The notes under the pieces were generated by a model, which was not told the origin of the DNA, did not search any database, and worked only from the letters and a program-made list of their open reading frames with translations. Made by a program: the position numbers and the translations under genes. Shown piece by piece: positions 1 through 7,080 of a stretch of 54,846 bases of DNA. The stretch lies in IMG/VR virus record IMGVR_UViG_3300044846_001025, positions 1-54,846 of that record, one strand, 5' to 3'. This DNA is from a virus. The number at the start of each line of letters is the position of its first letter. Position 1 is the stretch's first letter.

Positions 1-146
1 TCTTGGTTTGTGTCCTCATCACTTGGTAGTTCAATGGGTGTTTCAGTTTTCAAAATGTCCTCAAATGTCAAAATGTGTTCGTATAAATCACTATCTATAC
101 AAACTTGAAGCATTTTCCTTACTTGTTCTTCTGTGTATAGCTTCAT
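1..146 (-). CDS. Partial unknown protein (N-terminus only)
   Basis: The start codon overlaps the stop of the upstream gene as ATGA, and the reading frame stays open to the window edge, giving about 48 residues beginning MKLYTEEQVRKML and rich in Asp and Glu. The tight ATGA coupling and shared direction make it the next member of the left-arm operon. No family is recognised and the C-terminus lies outside the window. Confidence 0.6.
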   Translation of the reverse strand, partial: MKLYTEEQVRKMLQVCIDSDLYEHILTFEDILKTETPIELPSDEDTNQ

Positions 147-379
147 TGCTCACCTCCTCCGTAGGTTTCGTTGTAGTATTGTTCACCAGTTATTGGTAAT
201 GTACTTTCAGGATAATCAATTCCATGAACTGTTCCTTTGTTGTATGCAGTTTCAATTCTTTCTTTCTCCATTTCTTTGGCTTGGTCAATTACTTCATCTG
301 GAATTTGTGCAGTATCACCATATTTTCCGCATTCAATTAAGAACCACTCCACTGCCGTTTGTTGTTTATTGTTTGTCAT
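143..379 (-). CDS. Small conserved phage-type hypothetical protein
   Basis: A 78-residue acidic soluble protein. Residues 8-45 (TAVEWFLIE... through AKEMEKERIETAY) look like a short protein found in many Bacteroidota phages, recalled from general knowledge rather than from a search. No function is known to me. It is coupled by 4-nt ATGA overlaps both to the gene upstream (ending 376) and to the partial gene downstream, so it is co-translated within the operon. Confidence 0.7.
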   Translation of the reverse strand: MTNNKQQTAVEWFLIECGKYGDTAQIPDEVIDQAKEMEKERIETAYNKGTVHGIDYPESTLPITGEQYYNETYGGGEQ

Positions 380-660
380 AGTCTGTATTTTTTATCAATT
401 AACTCTACTACATTCCAAACGAACAGCGTTACGCCACACAGTGTCCACATCCAATGTCTAAAGCCCCAATGTGTAGTAGGCATGTGTTCTAGGTCACTTC
501 CGTAGGAACATCCTTGTATTTCATAATATCCTCTTTTGACCCCAATAATTTTACCCCCTTGACAAACCCAGTCTCCGAAGAAGTCTGGGAATGTCTCTGG
601 AATGAATGAGAATAGGATTACAATTGCAAAGATTGCTATTAGTCTTAGTTTAAGTTTCAT
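376..660 (-). CDS. Small two-segment membrane protein, unknown
   Basis: A 94-residue protein. An N-terminal hydrophobic segment (about residues 5-22, RLIAIFAIVILFSFI) and a C-terminal one (about 70-88, MWTLCGVTLFVWNVV) flank a short loop with two cysteines and several Gly and Tyr. The N-terminal segment could be an uncleaved signal anchor. It overlaps both neighbours by ATGA. No family is recognised. An inner-membrane location is inferred from hydrophobicity only. Confidence 0.6.
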   Translation of the reverse strand: MKLKLRLIAIFAIVILFSFIPETFPDFFGDWVCQGGKIIGVKRGYYEIQGCSYGSDLEHMPTTHWGFRHWMWTLCGVTLFVWNVVELIDKKYRL

Positions 661-1118
661 GGTTTAGACATTACATTAATAGCGTTAGTAGAACCACTCA
701 TTGTAAACTTATATACATCAGTAGTGCAATGAGTTTCGTTAACTCTTACTATAGCAGAAGAACATTTCTTAAAGTCAGCTAAGAACTCTTGTTGAACTAG
801 ACTAAGAATGTCATCTACTAAAAATACAGTGGTGTTGTCACTTGACTTTGAAGATAAAAAATGATAGCGTTTAGATTCTCCGTTAACAATTAAGGCTACA
901 TCTACTGAAAGTTCTTCGTCACAGAAATAACTACCAGTTATGTAAAAGGCTAGTTCTGTACCTACTAGTTCAAGTTTAAGAATTGCTTTCTTATCTGTTG
1001 ATGGACAGTAAGCTATCTTATAAGGCTCATCTAAATTGTTGTTGATTGTTTTGGCTACCCATTGTCCGTAACTTAAGTTAGAGACAAGTAAAAAGGTGAT
1101 AATTAATAAGTTTTTCAT
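657..1118 (-). CDS. Exported protein, unknown
   Basis: A 153-residue protein with a clear signal peptide: a Lys-containing N-end, a hydrophobic core (residues 4-14) and a probable cut before Gln19 (SYG|Q), the Bacteroidota pattern in which the mature protein starts with Gln. The mature part is beta-rich with four or five cysteines (about residues 38, 66, 118 and 130) that could form periplasmic disulfides. No family is recognised. Its place in the left-arm operon suggests a periplasmic or outer-membrane host-directed role made early in infection. Confidence 0.65.
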   Translation of the reverse strand: MKNLLIITFLLVSNLSYGQWVAKTINNNLDEPYKIAYCPSTDKKAILKLELVGTELAFYITGSYFCDEELSVDVALIVNGESKRYHFLSSKSSDNTTVFLVDDILSLVQQEFLADFKKCSSAIVRVNETHCTTDVYKFTMSGSTNAINVMSKP

Positions 1119-1127
1119 AATTGGTTT

Positions 1128-1463
1128 TTATATTGAGTTTCTAAATTGGTCTACTTTTCTTAAGTCTGACTTAACTTCACTTTGTTTCTGGTGTCTTTCC
1201 TTCCACTTGGTTCCTCTTAGTTCTGGGTTATGCTCCTGCAACTTTCTTCTTGTGCGGGTAATTAAATCAGAGGAAACCAATCTACCTTCTGCCATAGCTT
1301 TTATGAAGTCTAGTGCTGAACGTTTAGCTAGGTTAGGGTAATACTTATAGTAGTAGGTAGCTACCAAAAACATGTCATCATCTTTAGTTTTTGGGTACTT
1401 TGTAAGAAGTGTAGTTACATTGGCTGTAACATCGTGGTCGAAAAATTCTAATTCCTCGTTCAT
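1128..1463 (-). CDS. Conserved phage-type hypothetical protein
   Basis: A 111-residue, charged and mostly helical protein. The C-terminal half (about 65-100) contains the pattern ITRTRRKLQEHNPELRGTKW, which I associate with small conserved proteins of Bacteroidota phages of unknown role. The basic RTRRK stretch would suit nucleic-acid binding, but this is inference. Its start overlaps the stop of the downstream thioesterase gene as ATGA. Confidence 0.65.
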   Translation of the reverse strand: MNEELEFFDHDVTANVTTLLTKYPKTKDDDMFLVATYYYKYYPNLAKRSALDFIKAMAEGRLVSSDLITRTRRKLQEHNPELRGTKWKERHQKQSEVKSDLRKVDQFRNSI

Positions 1464-1861
1464 AGTTTTGAATCTGGTGGGTTAAAGGTTTCTTTTACTT
1501 GCTTAGAAATAGGAATAGGCTCTCCTTCTTCATCTACTCTTACAAAAGTCATACAGGTCTGCAAAAGAATAACTTCGTCTTCTCTAAATACATTGTATGC
1601 TCTTGCTTCTACTCTAAAAGTAGCAGAGGTGTTACCTATTTTAATCATTTGGGCGTAAATCTTAACCAAGTGTTTCTCTTTGGCTGGTTTCTTGAATACG
1701 CACTGATCTAGTGAGATTGTAATCATGTTTTGAGTATGGCATTTCTCCATTGCATAGGCGGCTAATGCTGCGTCTACCCATGCAAGGAGTTTACCACCAA
1801 AAAGATTACCGTGGAAGCCTAAATCAGACTTCTTTACTGGGTGTGTTACTAATAAATCCAT
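1460..1861 (-). CDS. Acyl-CoA thioesterase-like hotdog-fold protein
   Basis: A 133-residue protein starting MDLLVTHP. The GNLFGGKLLAWVDAALAAY stretch is the substrate-loop and helix signature of hexameric hotdog acyl-CoA thioesterases of the YciA/BACH type, followed by the expected VxVxARAYNV strand and a TCMTFVRVD strand. Family members hydrolyse acyl-CoA to free CoA and fatty acid in the cytoplasm. An upstream in-frame ATG at 1888 exists, but the chosen start forms a TAATG junction with the radical SAM gene's stop. It is an unusual phage cargo: probably a host-derived metabolic gene altering lipid or CoA pools, or a hotdog protein with another ligand. Confidence 0.75.
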   Translation of the reverse strand: MDLLVTHPVKKSDLGFHGNLFGGKLLAWVDAALAAYAMEKCHTQNMITISLDQCVFKKPAKEKHLVKIYAQMIKIGNTSATFRVEARAYNVFREDEVILLQTCMTFVRVDEEGEPIPISKQVKETFNPPDSKL

Positions 1862-2742
1862 TAGAATATGTATCTTATTGTGTTCCAAGGAATGAACTGG
1901 TCGTGTAAATCAGTCCATTGTTTAATGTACTTAGCCTTTAAGTCATGTCGGTAACGAATGTTTTTACCTCCATACTGACTTATCTTGTTTTCTTGTATCT
2001 CAGGTTGCCACAAAAGATACTCTCCTTTAGTTCCGTACATAAGGTTATGCTGATGTTTACCCTCGTTGTGTGTGAGGAAAATAACTTCAGCTTTAACTAA
2101 GTCTTTGTACTTTACATGCTCTTCTACCTGTTTAAATAGATACTCGTAGTGTTCTAACCATCTATCGTGTACTATAACTGGAGAAAAGTTAATGTGAACG
2201 TCATAACCTGCTTCTATGAATCGGTCTATCGCTTTTATCCGATCAAGTATAGGACTGGTGTTTGGCTCTAAAAAATCTGCATAGTATTGAGGCATTAAAG
2301 AAAACCTAACTCTAACTTTACCTTCAGGGTTGAACTCAAGTAGTTTATTGTTTACGTACTTGGTAGCAAATGAAGCCATAGCTTTAGGATGTTCTTTGAA
2401 GAACTGTAGAATGTACTGCCAAGGATAATACCTAAGATGTAACGCAAAATCTTCATTACAAGAGATGTCATACGTTATATACTCATCATGTGTTTGGTTA
2501 GGTTTATCTACTACGGCAAAAGTGCAGTGGTTGTTTATCTCTGTTAGTATATCATTGATATTGGTTGCCACTGTTAATCCATCAGGCTGGTGTCTTTTCA
2601 TGTAGCAGTAGGAACAGTTGAACAAACAGCCATAGCCGAAAGAAGGACTAATGAAGTCAGTCGATCTTCCGCTAGGCCGTATGTCAAATGTTTTTCTTAC
2701 AACTTCACGAATTGGTTGCCTTGCAATGTCCAATCTATCCAT
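1861..2742 (-). CDS. Spore photoproduct lyase-like radical SAM protein
   Basis: A 293-residue protein. The CLFNCSYCYMKRH motif supplies the three [4Fe-4S] ligands C39, C43 and C46 (CxxxCxxC) of radical SAM enzymes. The overall pattern (DIARQPIREVV, SPSFGYGC, RYRHD, ending in RYIF) matches the spore-photoproduct-lyase-like family common in non-sporulating Bacteroidota. C95 in YDISCNED sits where Bacillus SPL has its hydrogen-donor cysteine (EAACTSD); that alignment is mine by eye. SPL repairs a thymine-dimer photoproduct, but the role of the Bacteroidota branch is not established. The start lies 46 nt inside the helicase gene. Confidence 0.85.
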   Translation of the reverse strand: MDRLDIARQPIREVVRKTFDIRPSGRSTDFISPSFGYGCLFNCSYCYMKRHQPDGLTVATNINDILTEINNHCTFAVVDKPNQTHDEYITYDISCNEDFALHLRYYPWQYILQFFKEHPKAMASFATKYVNNKLLEFNPEGKVRVRFSLMPQYYADFLEPNTSPILDRIKAIDRFIEAGYDVHINFSPVIVHDRWLEHYEYLFKQVEEHVKYKDLVKAEVIFLTHNEGKHQHNLMYGTKGEYLLWQPEIQENKISQYGGKNIRYRHDLKAKYIKQWTDLHDQFIPWNTIRYIF

Positions 2743-3824
2743 TTTATTTTACTTATGTCAAAGTCCTCTAATGATTTTGCTACCCAGGTTTCGTCTACCG
2801 TGTTCTTAAAGCACAATACATGTACTGCTGCTACTTCATCTTTGTTTAGACGAAGTGCACGGCCGATTTTCTGGGAAGCTTTCTTCTCGTTACCGTAAGA
2901 GTGCATGATAACAATGTGTTTTAGATTAGGTACAGTAACACCCTCACTGAGTTGTTCTACTGCACTTAATCTAGTTACTTCACCACTAGCAAACTTCTGT
3001 AGGTTAATCTCATTAACTGTCTTAGAATTCTTGGAGTGGTGAGAATACTGACAGATAACATCAGCTTGTTCTGTAGTATTGGCAAATAGTAAGCACTTTT
3101 CAGTGGGAGGCACACGTTTAGATATGAAGTCGGTAAAGAACAACTTAGTCTTGAACTGTTTAAGGGCATTTAGAAGGAAGATACGCTTCATAAACACCTG
3201 CTTGTCGCTTACTGCAGATTGAATCTGACTCTGCAACCAGCTATAGTTCTTAGCTTCACTTGTAAGAAAAGTTTTATTTCCCTTCCCTACTTGTATGTTG
3301 TTTGCTGTACCTAGAGGTAAGGTATGAACAAAGATTCTGTAGTCGTTTAGAATCTCTTCACCTACAGCCTCGTCTACACCATAAGTATACTTAATGGGAT
3401 AGTACTGCTCCATCATCTGTCCTTTCTCTCCATAGGTGTACTTTGGAGGTGTACCTGTAAGTCCTAGTATTCTTCCTGTAAAGTTACTTAAGAACTCATC
3501 ATGAGAACTCTTAGTGTTGTGTGCTTCGTCTAGAATTACAATGTCATAATCTTTTGGATTATGTTTTGTTAAAGAGATATAACTTGTAAAGGTTATACTT
3601 TGTAACAAGTAGTCCAAACCAAATTTTACTGCATCGTTCTTCCATGACTCGAAGATTGTAAGCTTCGGAGCCGCTACTAATACTTTACCACCAAATTTGT
3701 TGATGTACTGTAGACCTATGTAAGTCTTACCTACACCCATACTAACATGCAGTCCTGCCCTTCTTGATGACAAGACTGCATCTAGTGCTTCTTTCTGAAT
3801 TCTTTCTCTAATTTCCTGACTCAT
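2697..3824 (-). CDS. SF2 (DEAD/DEAH, SNF2-like) helicase
   Basis: A 375-residue ATP-dependent helicase or translocase. Walker A MGVGKT lies at 29-34, the DEAH box (LDEAHN) at 99-102, motif III-like LTGTPP at 122-127, and motif VI QKIGRALR at 318-325. Compact SF2 helicases are standard in crAss-like replication modules, so a role in phage DNA replication or recombination is likely. It overlaps the downstream SPL-like gene by 46 nt and the upstream glucosaminidase gene by 17 nt, which argues for one transcript. Confidence 0.9.
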   Translation of the reverse strand: MSQEIRERIQKEALDAVLSSRRAGLHVSMGVGKTYIGLQYINKFGGKVLVAAPKLTIFESWKNDAVKFGLDYLLQSITFTSYISLTKHNPKDYDIVILDEAHNTKSSHDEFLSNFTGRILGLTGTPPKYTYGEKGQMMEQYYPIKYTYGVDEAVGEEILNDYRIFVHTLPLGTANNIQVGKGNKTFLTSEAKNYSWLQSQIQSAVSDKQVFMKRIFLLNALKQFKTKLFFTDFISKRVPPTEKCLLFANTTEQADVICQYSHHSKNSKTVNEINLQKFASGEVTRLSAVEQLSEGVTVPNLKHIVIMHSYGNEKKASQKIGRALRLNKDEVAAVHVLCFKNTVDETWVAKSLEDFDISKIKWIDWTLQGNQFVKL

Positions 3825-4332
3825 GTTTGGTCATTCCTTTTAAGATAGCTACGTAATTACCTGCAGCAGCGTATCTACCGTCTATATTACGAAGATAACG
3901 ATTTTGTATGTGAATATAACATCTAATGTTATCTTTAAAGGACTTATAACTTGCATGGTTAAGATGCTCTCCTGCTACAAACTCACACTTGTGCCACTTG
4001 ATACCAAATAGATTTTTGTTTTGCTTACAAACCTGTGATTTGTAGTTGCCTGACTCAATTCTAGCTTGAGCTATGGCAATAGAAGGTAAGACACACTTGT
4101 GTTTTACCAGTTCTTTTAGAATAGAACTGTCAGTCATTGATACATCTCCGATAGTGATTGTGTCGGTAGTGTGTGTATGTATTTTACGAATGCTTGGTTC
4201 TTTTGCAATTAATACACAAATAATAATTACAAATACAAAATTTAGTAGCAAGGAAAATTTAGCTACAATGCCTAGGTTACTGACTTTCTTTAACTTAAGG
4301 TCATCAGTTAGTTTGAAATATGTGTTTTTCAT
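3808..4332 (-). CDS. Membrane-anchored glucosaminidase-like (GH73-type) hydrolase
   Basis: A 174-residue protein. A transmembrane segment at about 25-45 (KFSLLLNFVFVIIICVL) follows a basic cytoplasmic tail, and the rest should face the periplasm. Residues 83-115 (PSIAIAQARIESGNYKS ... NKNLFGIK) match the LytF/FlgJ-like glucosaminidase core, with the catalytic Glu expected in ARIESG. Such enzymes cut glycan strands of peptidoglycan. It sits with replication genes, far from the + strand lysis genes, so it may act in entry, superinfection control or wall remodelling rather than final lysis (inference). Confidence 0.75.
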   Translation of the reverse strand: MKNTYFKLTDDLKLKKVSNLGIVAKFSLLLNFVFVIIICVLIAKEPSIRKIHTHTTDTITIGDVSMTDSSILKELVKHKCVLPSIAIAQARIESGNYKSQVCKQNKNLFGIKWHKCEFVAGEHLNHASYKSFKDNIRCYIHIQNRYLRNIDGRYAAAGNYVAILKGMTKHESGN

Positions 4333-4390
4333 AGTACTATTTTTAATGTTTTAGATTACTAATATAGTATATTAAAGGGAAAAGAAAAAA

Positions 4391-4412
4391 AGGGAAGTAC
4401 AATGACTTCCCT
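4391..4412 (-). terminator. Hairpin with T-rich tail after the ParB-like gene
   Basis: An inverted repeat AGGGAAGT/ACTTCCCT closes a short loop. On the - strand it is followed by seven T, a C and four T (4390 down to 4379), a good intrinsic terminator. It lies just past the stop of the ParB-like gene and is followed by an AT-rich spacer before the glucosaminidase gene. Confidence 0.7.
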
Positions 4413-4418
4413 GTAGAT

Positions 4419-5306
4419 TTAATCAAAAGCCTTCAATAGGAACTGTTTAAGTTCAGTTACATTGTTCAATGCAAACCTTAAGGTGTCCTTGTTAGCTGTA
4501 ACAAAACGCATCAGTTTTCTATGATGAGTTCTAGTGTAATTAACCTCATGAAACAAGTTTACGAGTGACATGACAAAATATCTATTAGCTGCACGATCCA
4601 TACGTGGCAGTTGGTTTAATATTTCGTTGATATCAGACATCTTTTGTTCACTTGATGCTAAGTTTTTGATTCTAAACTTACCTGTTTTGATGCTGTTAGC
4701 TCCTGGAGTACCTGCTTTTAAGTCTAAGCCTGCACAAATAGCAGCAATCATACTATACTCTAGGTCATACTTTTTCTGTAGTTCTAGTAGAGTTACGTAG
4801 TCACTATGTATGTTTGACCAAGCTACGATGTAATCTTTCAACTGCCATGCCTTAGAAGAAGAGTTAAGCAAAGCAATTTTCTCTACTAAAGAAGGCAAAG
4901 AATCAATACAGATTTCTACAACAGGTATCTCTGTAACTTTCAAACTCAAGAGTGCAGTGTACAGATGCTGACCATCTAAGATGTAGTAATGAGCAGTTTT
5001 TGACTTATACTTCAGCTTAACTACAACGATGGCTCTTAGATTACCCATTTTAAGCATAGACTTGCTTAATTTGTTGGCTTGTGAGGCAGCGACTTCTCTG
5101 TTTAGACTCTCAAATTGATAGAGAGGAACATCAGAAGAAATGAATTTAAGATTCTTAAGAGGATAATTGATGTCTTTACCAATCAATTGTTCATACTCTA
5201 GTTGAATCTTTTCGTCAGTTGTTAGAAACTTACTAGTTTCGGATGTGTCTAGTACCGCCTTAAGCATTTTAGCTGTATTGGCGATGTTCTCTGGAAATGT
5301 TTTCAT
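4419..5306 (-). CDS. ParB/Srx-fold domain protein
   Basis: A 295-residue protein. The stretch around residues 95-125 (VVVKLKYKS ... YYILDGQHLYTALLSL) has the DGQHR-type signature of the ParB N-terminal / sulfiredoxin-like fold, followed by a helical region with a helix-turn-helix-like spacing. ParB-fold phage proteins bind or cleave DNA or act as CTPases; the exact activity cannot be read here. It is flanked on both sides by terminator-like hairpins, so it may be its own transcription unit. Confidence 0.7.
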   Translation of the reverse strand: MKTFPENIANTAKMLKAVLDTSETSKFLTTDEKIQLEYEQLIGKDINYPLKNLKFISSDVPLYQFESLNREVAASQANKLSKSMLKMGNLRAIVVVKLKYKSKTAHYYILDGQHLYTALLSLKVTEIPVVEICIDSLPSLVEKIALLNSSSKAWQLKDYIVAWSNIHSDYVTLLELQKKYDLEYSMIAAICAGLDLKAGTPGANSIKTGKFRIKNLASSEQKMSDINEILNQLPRMDRAANRYFVMSLVNLFHEVNYTRTHHRKLMRFVTANKDTLRFALNNVTELKQFLLKAFD

Positions 5307-5336
5307 ATATTTTTTTTGTTAAGTTCAGTTAAAAAA

Positions 5337-5360
5337 AGCCCCTTGATTTCTCAAGAGGCT
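5337..5360 (-). terminator. Intrinsic terminator upstream of the ParB-like gene
   Basis: On the - strand, AGCCTCTTGA and TCAAGGGGCT pair around a GAAA loop with one mismatch and are followed by seven T. It lies directly after the TAG stop of the gene ending at 5367. Confidence 0.8.
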
Positions 5361-5366
5361 TCATGG

Positions 5367-5747
5367 CTAATCAATCCATCCCACAGTAGGTATTATTTCT
5401 TTAACCATACGTAGTTGCTCTATAAAGTTACAGGGTGTAAACTTGGGATACCCAAATCCCAAATCGCCTGTTTCTCTATAGCTAGTAGGAACAGTAGTTT
5501 TCACAGGAATAGTTACTTCCTGCTCTACTGCTAACCTATAGGTAAGGTTAACACGTGCTTCACGCTTATCAGCCAATATGGTATCGACTGTTAAACTTCT
5601 GAACATGTCACGAACTTCCCGTGTGTGGATGAATTCAAGTTTGTCTAGTGCTTTCTTAATAGAACGCGCTTTAACTCTGAAGAAACGACTGGTATCAACT
5701 TTCTCATAAGTTTTACCGTCAACTGTTTTAGATAATCTTTTTCTCAT
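5367..5747 (-). CDS. Unknown basic protein
   Basis: A 126-residue protein. The N-terminal half is rich in Arg and Lys (RKRLSK, KARSIKK, DKREARV), the C-terminal half contains Pro and Gly, and it ends in a TAG stop. No family is recognised. The basic N-terminus and the location beside a ParB-fold gene and a structured-RNA region would suit nucleic-acid binding (inference). It is bounded by terminator-like hairpins on both sides. Confidence 0.65.
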   Translation of the reverse strand: MRKRLSKTVDGKTYEKVDTSRFFRVKARSIKKALDKLEFIHTREVRDMFRSLTVDTILADKREARVNLTYRLAVEQEVTIPVKTTVPTSYRETGDLGFGYPKFTPCNFIEQLRMVKEIIPTVGWID

Positions 5748-5780
5748 AGGTCAGATATTAGTAGAAAGGGAAAGAAAAAA

Positions 5781-5797
5781 TCCGACCGAAGGGAGGA
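5781..5797 (-). terminator. Weak hairpin with T-rich tail before gene 5367-5747
   Basis: On the - strand, TCC..CC pairs with GG..GGA around CTTC and is followed by TTTTTTCTTTCCC. The stem is short and mismatched, but the tail matches the TTCTTKCY tail seen upstream of other early genes. Confidence 0.45.
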
Positions 5798-5809
5798 ATA
5801 AAAAAAGAA

Positions 5810-5835
5810 ATAGTCAGTCGGTTAAGACTGACTAT
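5810..5835 (-). terminator. Strong 10-bp hairpin terminator
   Basis: A perfect 10-bp inverted repeat ATAGTCAGTC/GACTGACTAT encloses a 6-nt loop. On the - strand it is followed by TTCTTTTTTTATT. It would end transcripts that pass through the tRNA and structured-RNA region. Confidence 0.75.
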
Positions 5836-5890
5836 CTATGAAAACCACATAAGACTAGACAATCCCATGTGGTTCTTCTTAATAACTAAA

Positions 5891-6081
5891 ACAAACTCTC
5901 TTCTACGCTCACCGTAGTTGTAGATTTTACTTATGGTTTGTTCCCCATAACCTGTTGACGTGCACATCAGAGCAGGGTCCATTACAGCTATCCTTGAGTC
6001 ATTAATGCTTATGGGTAGCTACTTCCCATAAGTCAAGTCTTCTTTCAATAGTGCTAACCTATATTCTGTAAGAGAGTTTGT
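5891..6081 (-). ncRNA. Candidate structured RNA next to tRNA-Glu
   Basis: A perfect 11-bp pair (ACAAACTCTCT at 5891-5901, AGAGAGTTTGT at 6071-6081) encloses about 170 nt with no open frame. Inside are a perfect 8-bp hairpin (CTTATGGG/CCCATAAG, 6008-6032) and a 5-bp hairpin (CTACG/CGTAG, 5903-5917). One end lies a single base from the tRNA CCA end, so it could be processed from the same precursor. Function is unknown, and the RNA status is inferred from pairing only. Confidence 0.4.
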
Positions 6082-6082
6082 T

Positions 6083-6157
6083 TGGTAGCCCGTAGAGGAG
6101 TTGAACCTCTGTTTCTAGGATGAAATCCTATTGTCCTAACCGCTAGACGAACGGGCC
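6083..6157 (-). tRNA. tRNA-Glu (anticodon UUC)
   Basis: On the - strand, 75 nt begins GGCCCGTTCG and ends ACGGGCTACCA. The acceptor stem has seven pairs (the first is G-U), the D-arm is GTCTAGCGGTTAGGAC, the anticodon loop is ATTTCAT giving UUC, and the T-arm is AGAGGTTCAACTCCTCT. The CCA end is encoded. The 27-43 pair looks like an A-G mismatch, and the rest folds normally. It is the only tRNA I found in the window. Confidence 0.93.
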
Positions 6158-6178
6158 ATTTTTACTTCCATCTGCACT

Positions 6179-6301
6179 CAGTTGTAACAGTAGCTCTTTT
6201 ACAGTATTCTTTCTGTGTTCTAAGAAGCAATGCTTCACAGATACCTTCCTGTCGTTCTGTTGGAAGAGAGCACCCTTCCGCTTATTTTGCTGTTACAACT
6301 G
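6179..6301 (-). ncRNA. Candidate structured RNA with a 12-bp closing stem
   Basis: CAGTTGTAACAG (6179-6190) and CTGTTACAACTG (6290-6301) are a perfect 12-bp pair enclosing 99 nt without an open frame. On the - strand the interior forms GGAAG/CTTCC and CTGTG/CACAG hairpins, giving a multi-branched shape. It lies 21 nt from the tRNA 5' end. The strand is assigned from its neighbours. No known RNA family is recognised. Confidence 0.42.
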
Positions 6302-6315
6302 CTCACCCTTTGGAA

Positions 6316-6360
6316 ACTAATTAAGATTGACTGGTATTCTGACGAGTGTCATTAATTAGT
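6316..6360 (-). ncRNA. Short stem element, possible structured RNA
   Basis: A 9-bp perfect inverted repeat ACTAATTAA/TTAATTAGT encloses 27 nt. It is AT-rich, so chance pairing is possible. It is listed because it is one of a row of such elements between 5891 and 6520. Confidence 0.25.
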
Positions 6361-6402
6361 GTGGTTTTATATATATCCACGTGAGTTATGGTGCATTAAA
6401 GT

Positions 6403-6453
6403 AACACAAGCCGTTGATATCCCTTTAGGGTCACAACATACTATTCTTGTGTT
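6403..6453 (-). ncRNA. Stem-loop element, possible structured RNA
   Basis: The pair AACACAAG/CTTGTGTT encloses a loop containing the small self-complementary CCCTTTAGGG hairpin at 6421-6430. There is no open frame. It is part of the same row of structured elements. Confidence 0.28.
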
Positions 6454-6470
6454 GAAACTGATAGTGCAGT

Positions 6471-6519
6471 TACTCTGACGCTATGAGAACTTTACCAGAT
6501 AACCAGTAAAGTCAGAGTA
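6471..6519 (-). ncRNA. Stem-loop element, possible structured RNA
   Basis: TACTCTGAC (6471-6479) pairs with GTCAGAGTA (6511-6519). An alternative partner pair ACTTTAC/GTAAAGT (6489-6512) overlaps the 3' arm, so two exclusive folds are possible. A purine-rich AAAGGAAAAGAAAAAAG tract follows on the + strand, which is a T-rich tail on the other side of the RNA. Confidence 0.28.
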
Positions 6520-6904
6520 TAAAGGAAAAGAAAAAAGAAAGGCCTATAAGGAAGAGATTAGTTAGCCCGTAAGATTGTAGAGCCGCTTAAATGGATTAAT
6601 CGCACACCATGGCTACTGTTAACTAACTCCCCTATATAGAACAAGTAACCATATATAGAGTAATACCCGTAGATATAAAGAGAGGTATAGTAATGTCCTA
6701 TAGAACCGTATATAGCCTTAGGTTTAGTTTATCTATATTAAGTCGTTGTCAGTTATCTTAACCTAATGCTATTTAGAGTTAAGAGTTGAAACTATGGGGG
6801 GAGAAGTCCCCATCTCTCTAATGCATTCATTATCAATTAGTTATGAGAATCAATTCTTTGCTTTTTGCTGTAGTTTAGTGCACAAATATGCAATTCTCAC
6901 AGGT

Positions 6905-6936
6905 GTAATTAAGCATTAAGATGCAAGAGTAGTTAC
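6905..6936 (-). promoter_or_regulatory. Copy of the early-region motif (copy e)
   Basis: On the - strand it reads GTAACTACTCTTGCATCTT and then TTAATTAC after a short spacer. It is related to four other copies, all in non-coding intervals of the early arm. A promoter or processing signal is inferred from repetition and position. Confidence 0.4.
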
Positions 6937-6959
6937 TTCTTCTCTATATAGAGAGACAT

Positions 6960-6992
6960 GTAATTAAGAACTGAAGATGTTAGAGTAGTTAC
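6960..6992 (-). promoter_or_regulatory. Copy of the early-region motif (copy d)
   Basis: On the - strand it reads GTAACTACTCTAACATCTT, a short spacer, then TTAATTAC. It is the closest relative of the copy 55 nt further downstream. Confidence 0.42.
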
Positions 6993-7050
6993 TTTTTTGC
7001 CCGCCTTGGTTCCTACTGTTATTGTCTCTCTCTATATAGGGAAAAACAAA

Positions 7051-7068
7051 AGCACCCCGAAGGGTGCT
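7051..7068 (-). terminator. Intrinsic terminator after the SSB-like gene
   Basis: AGCACCC/GGGTGCT pairs around CGAA and is followed on the - strand by TTTGTTTTTCCC. It lies 12 nt past the stop of the SSB-like gene. Confidence 0.85.
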
Positions 7069-7080
7069 CTTGGTTAACTG

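Larger units (their letters stand above)
6520..7040. other. Non-coding interval with repeats and hairpins
   Basis: No credible gene is seen here. It holds a hairpin closed by TTAGTTA/TAACTAA (6558-6626), a GGGG/CCCC hairpin near 6797-6812, several TATATAGAG stretches, and two imperfect direct repeats 55 nt apart (6905-6936 and 6960-6992) described as the early motif. The base composition is AT-rich. Confidence 0.5.
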
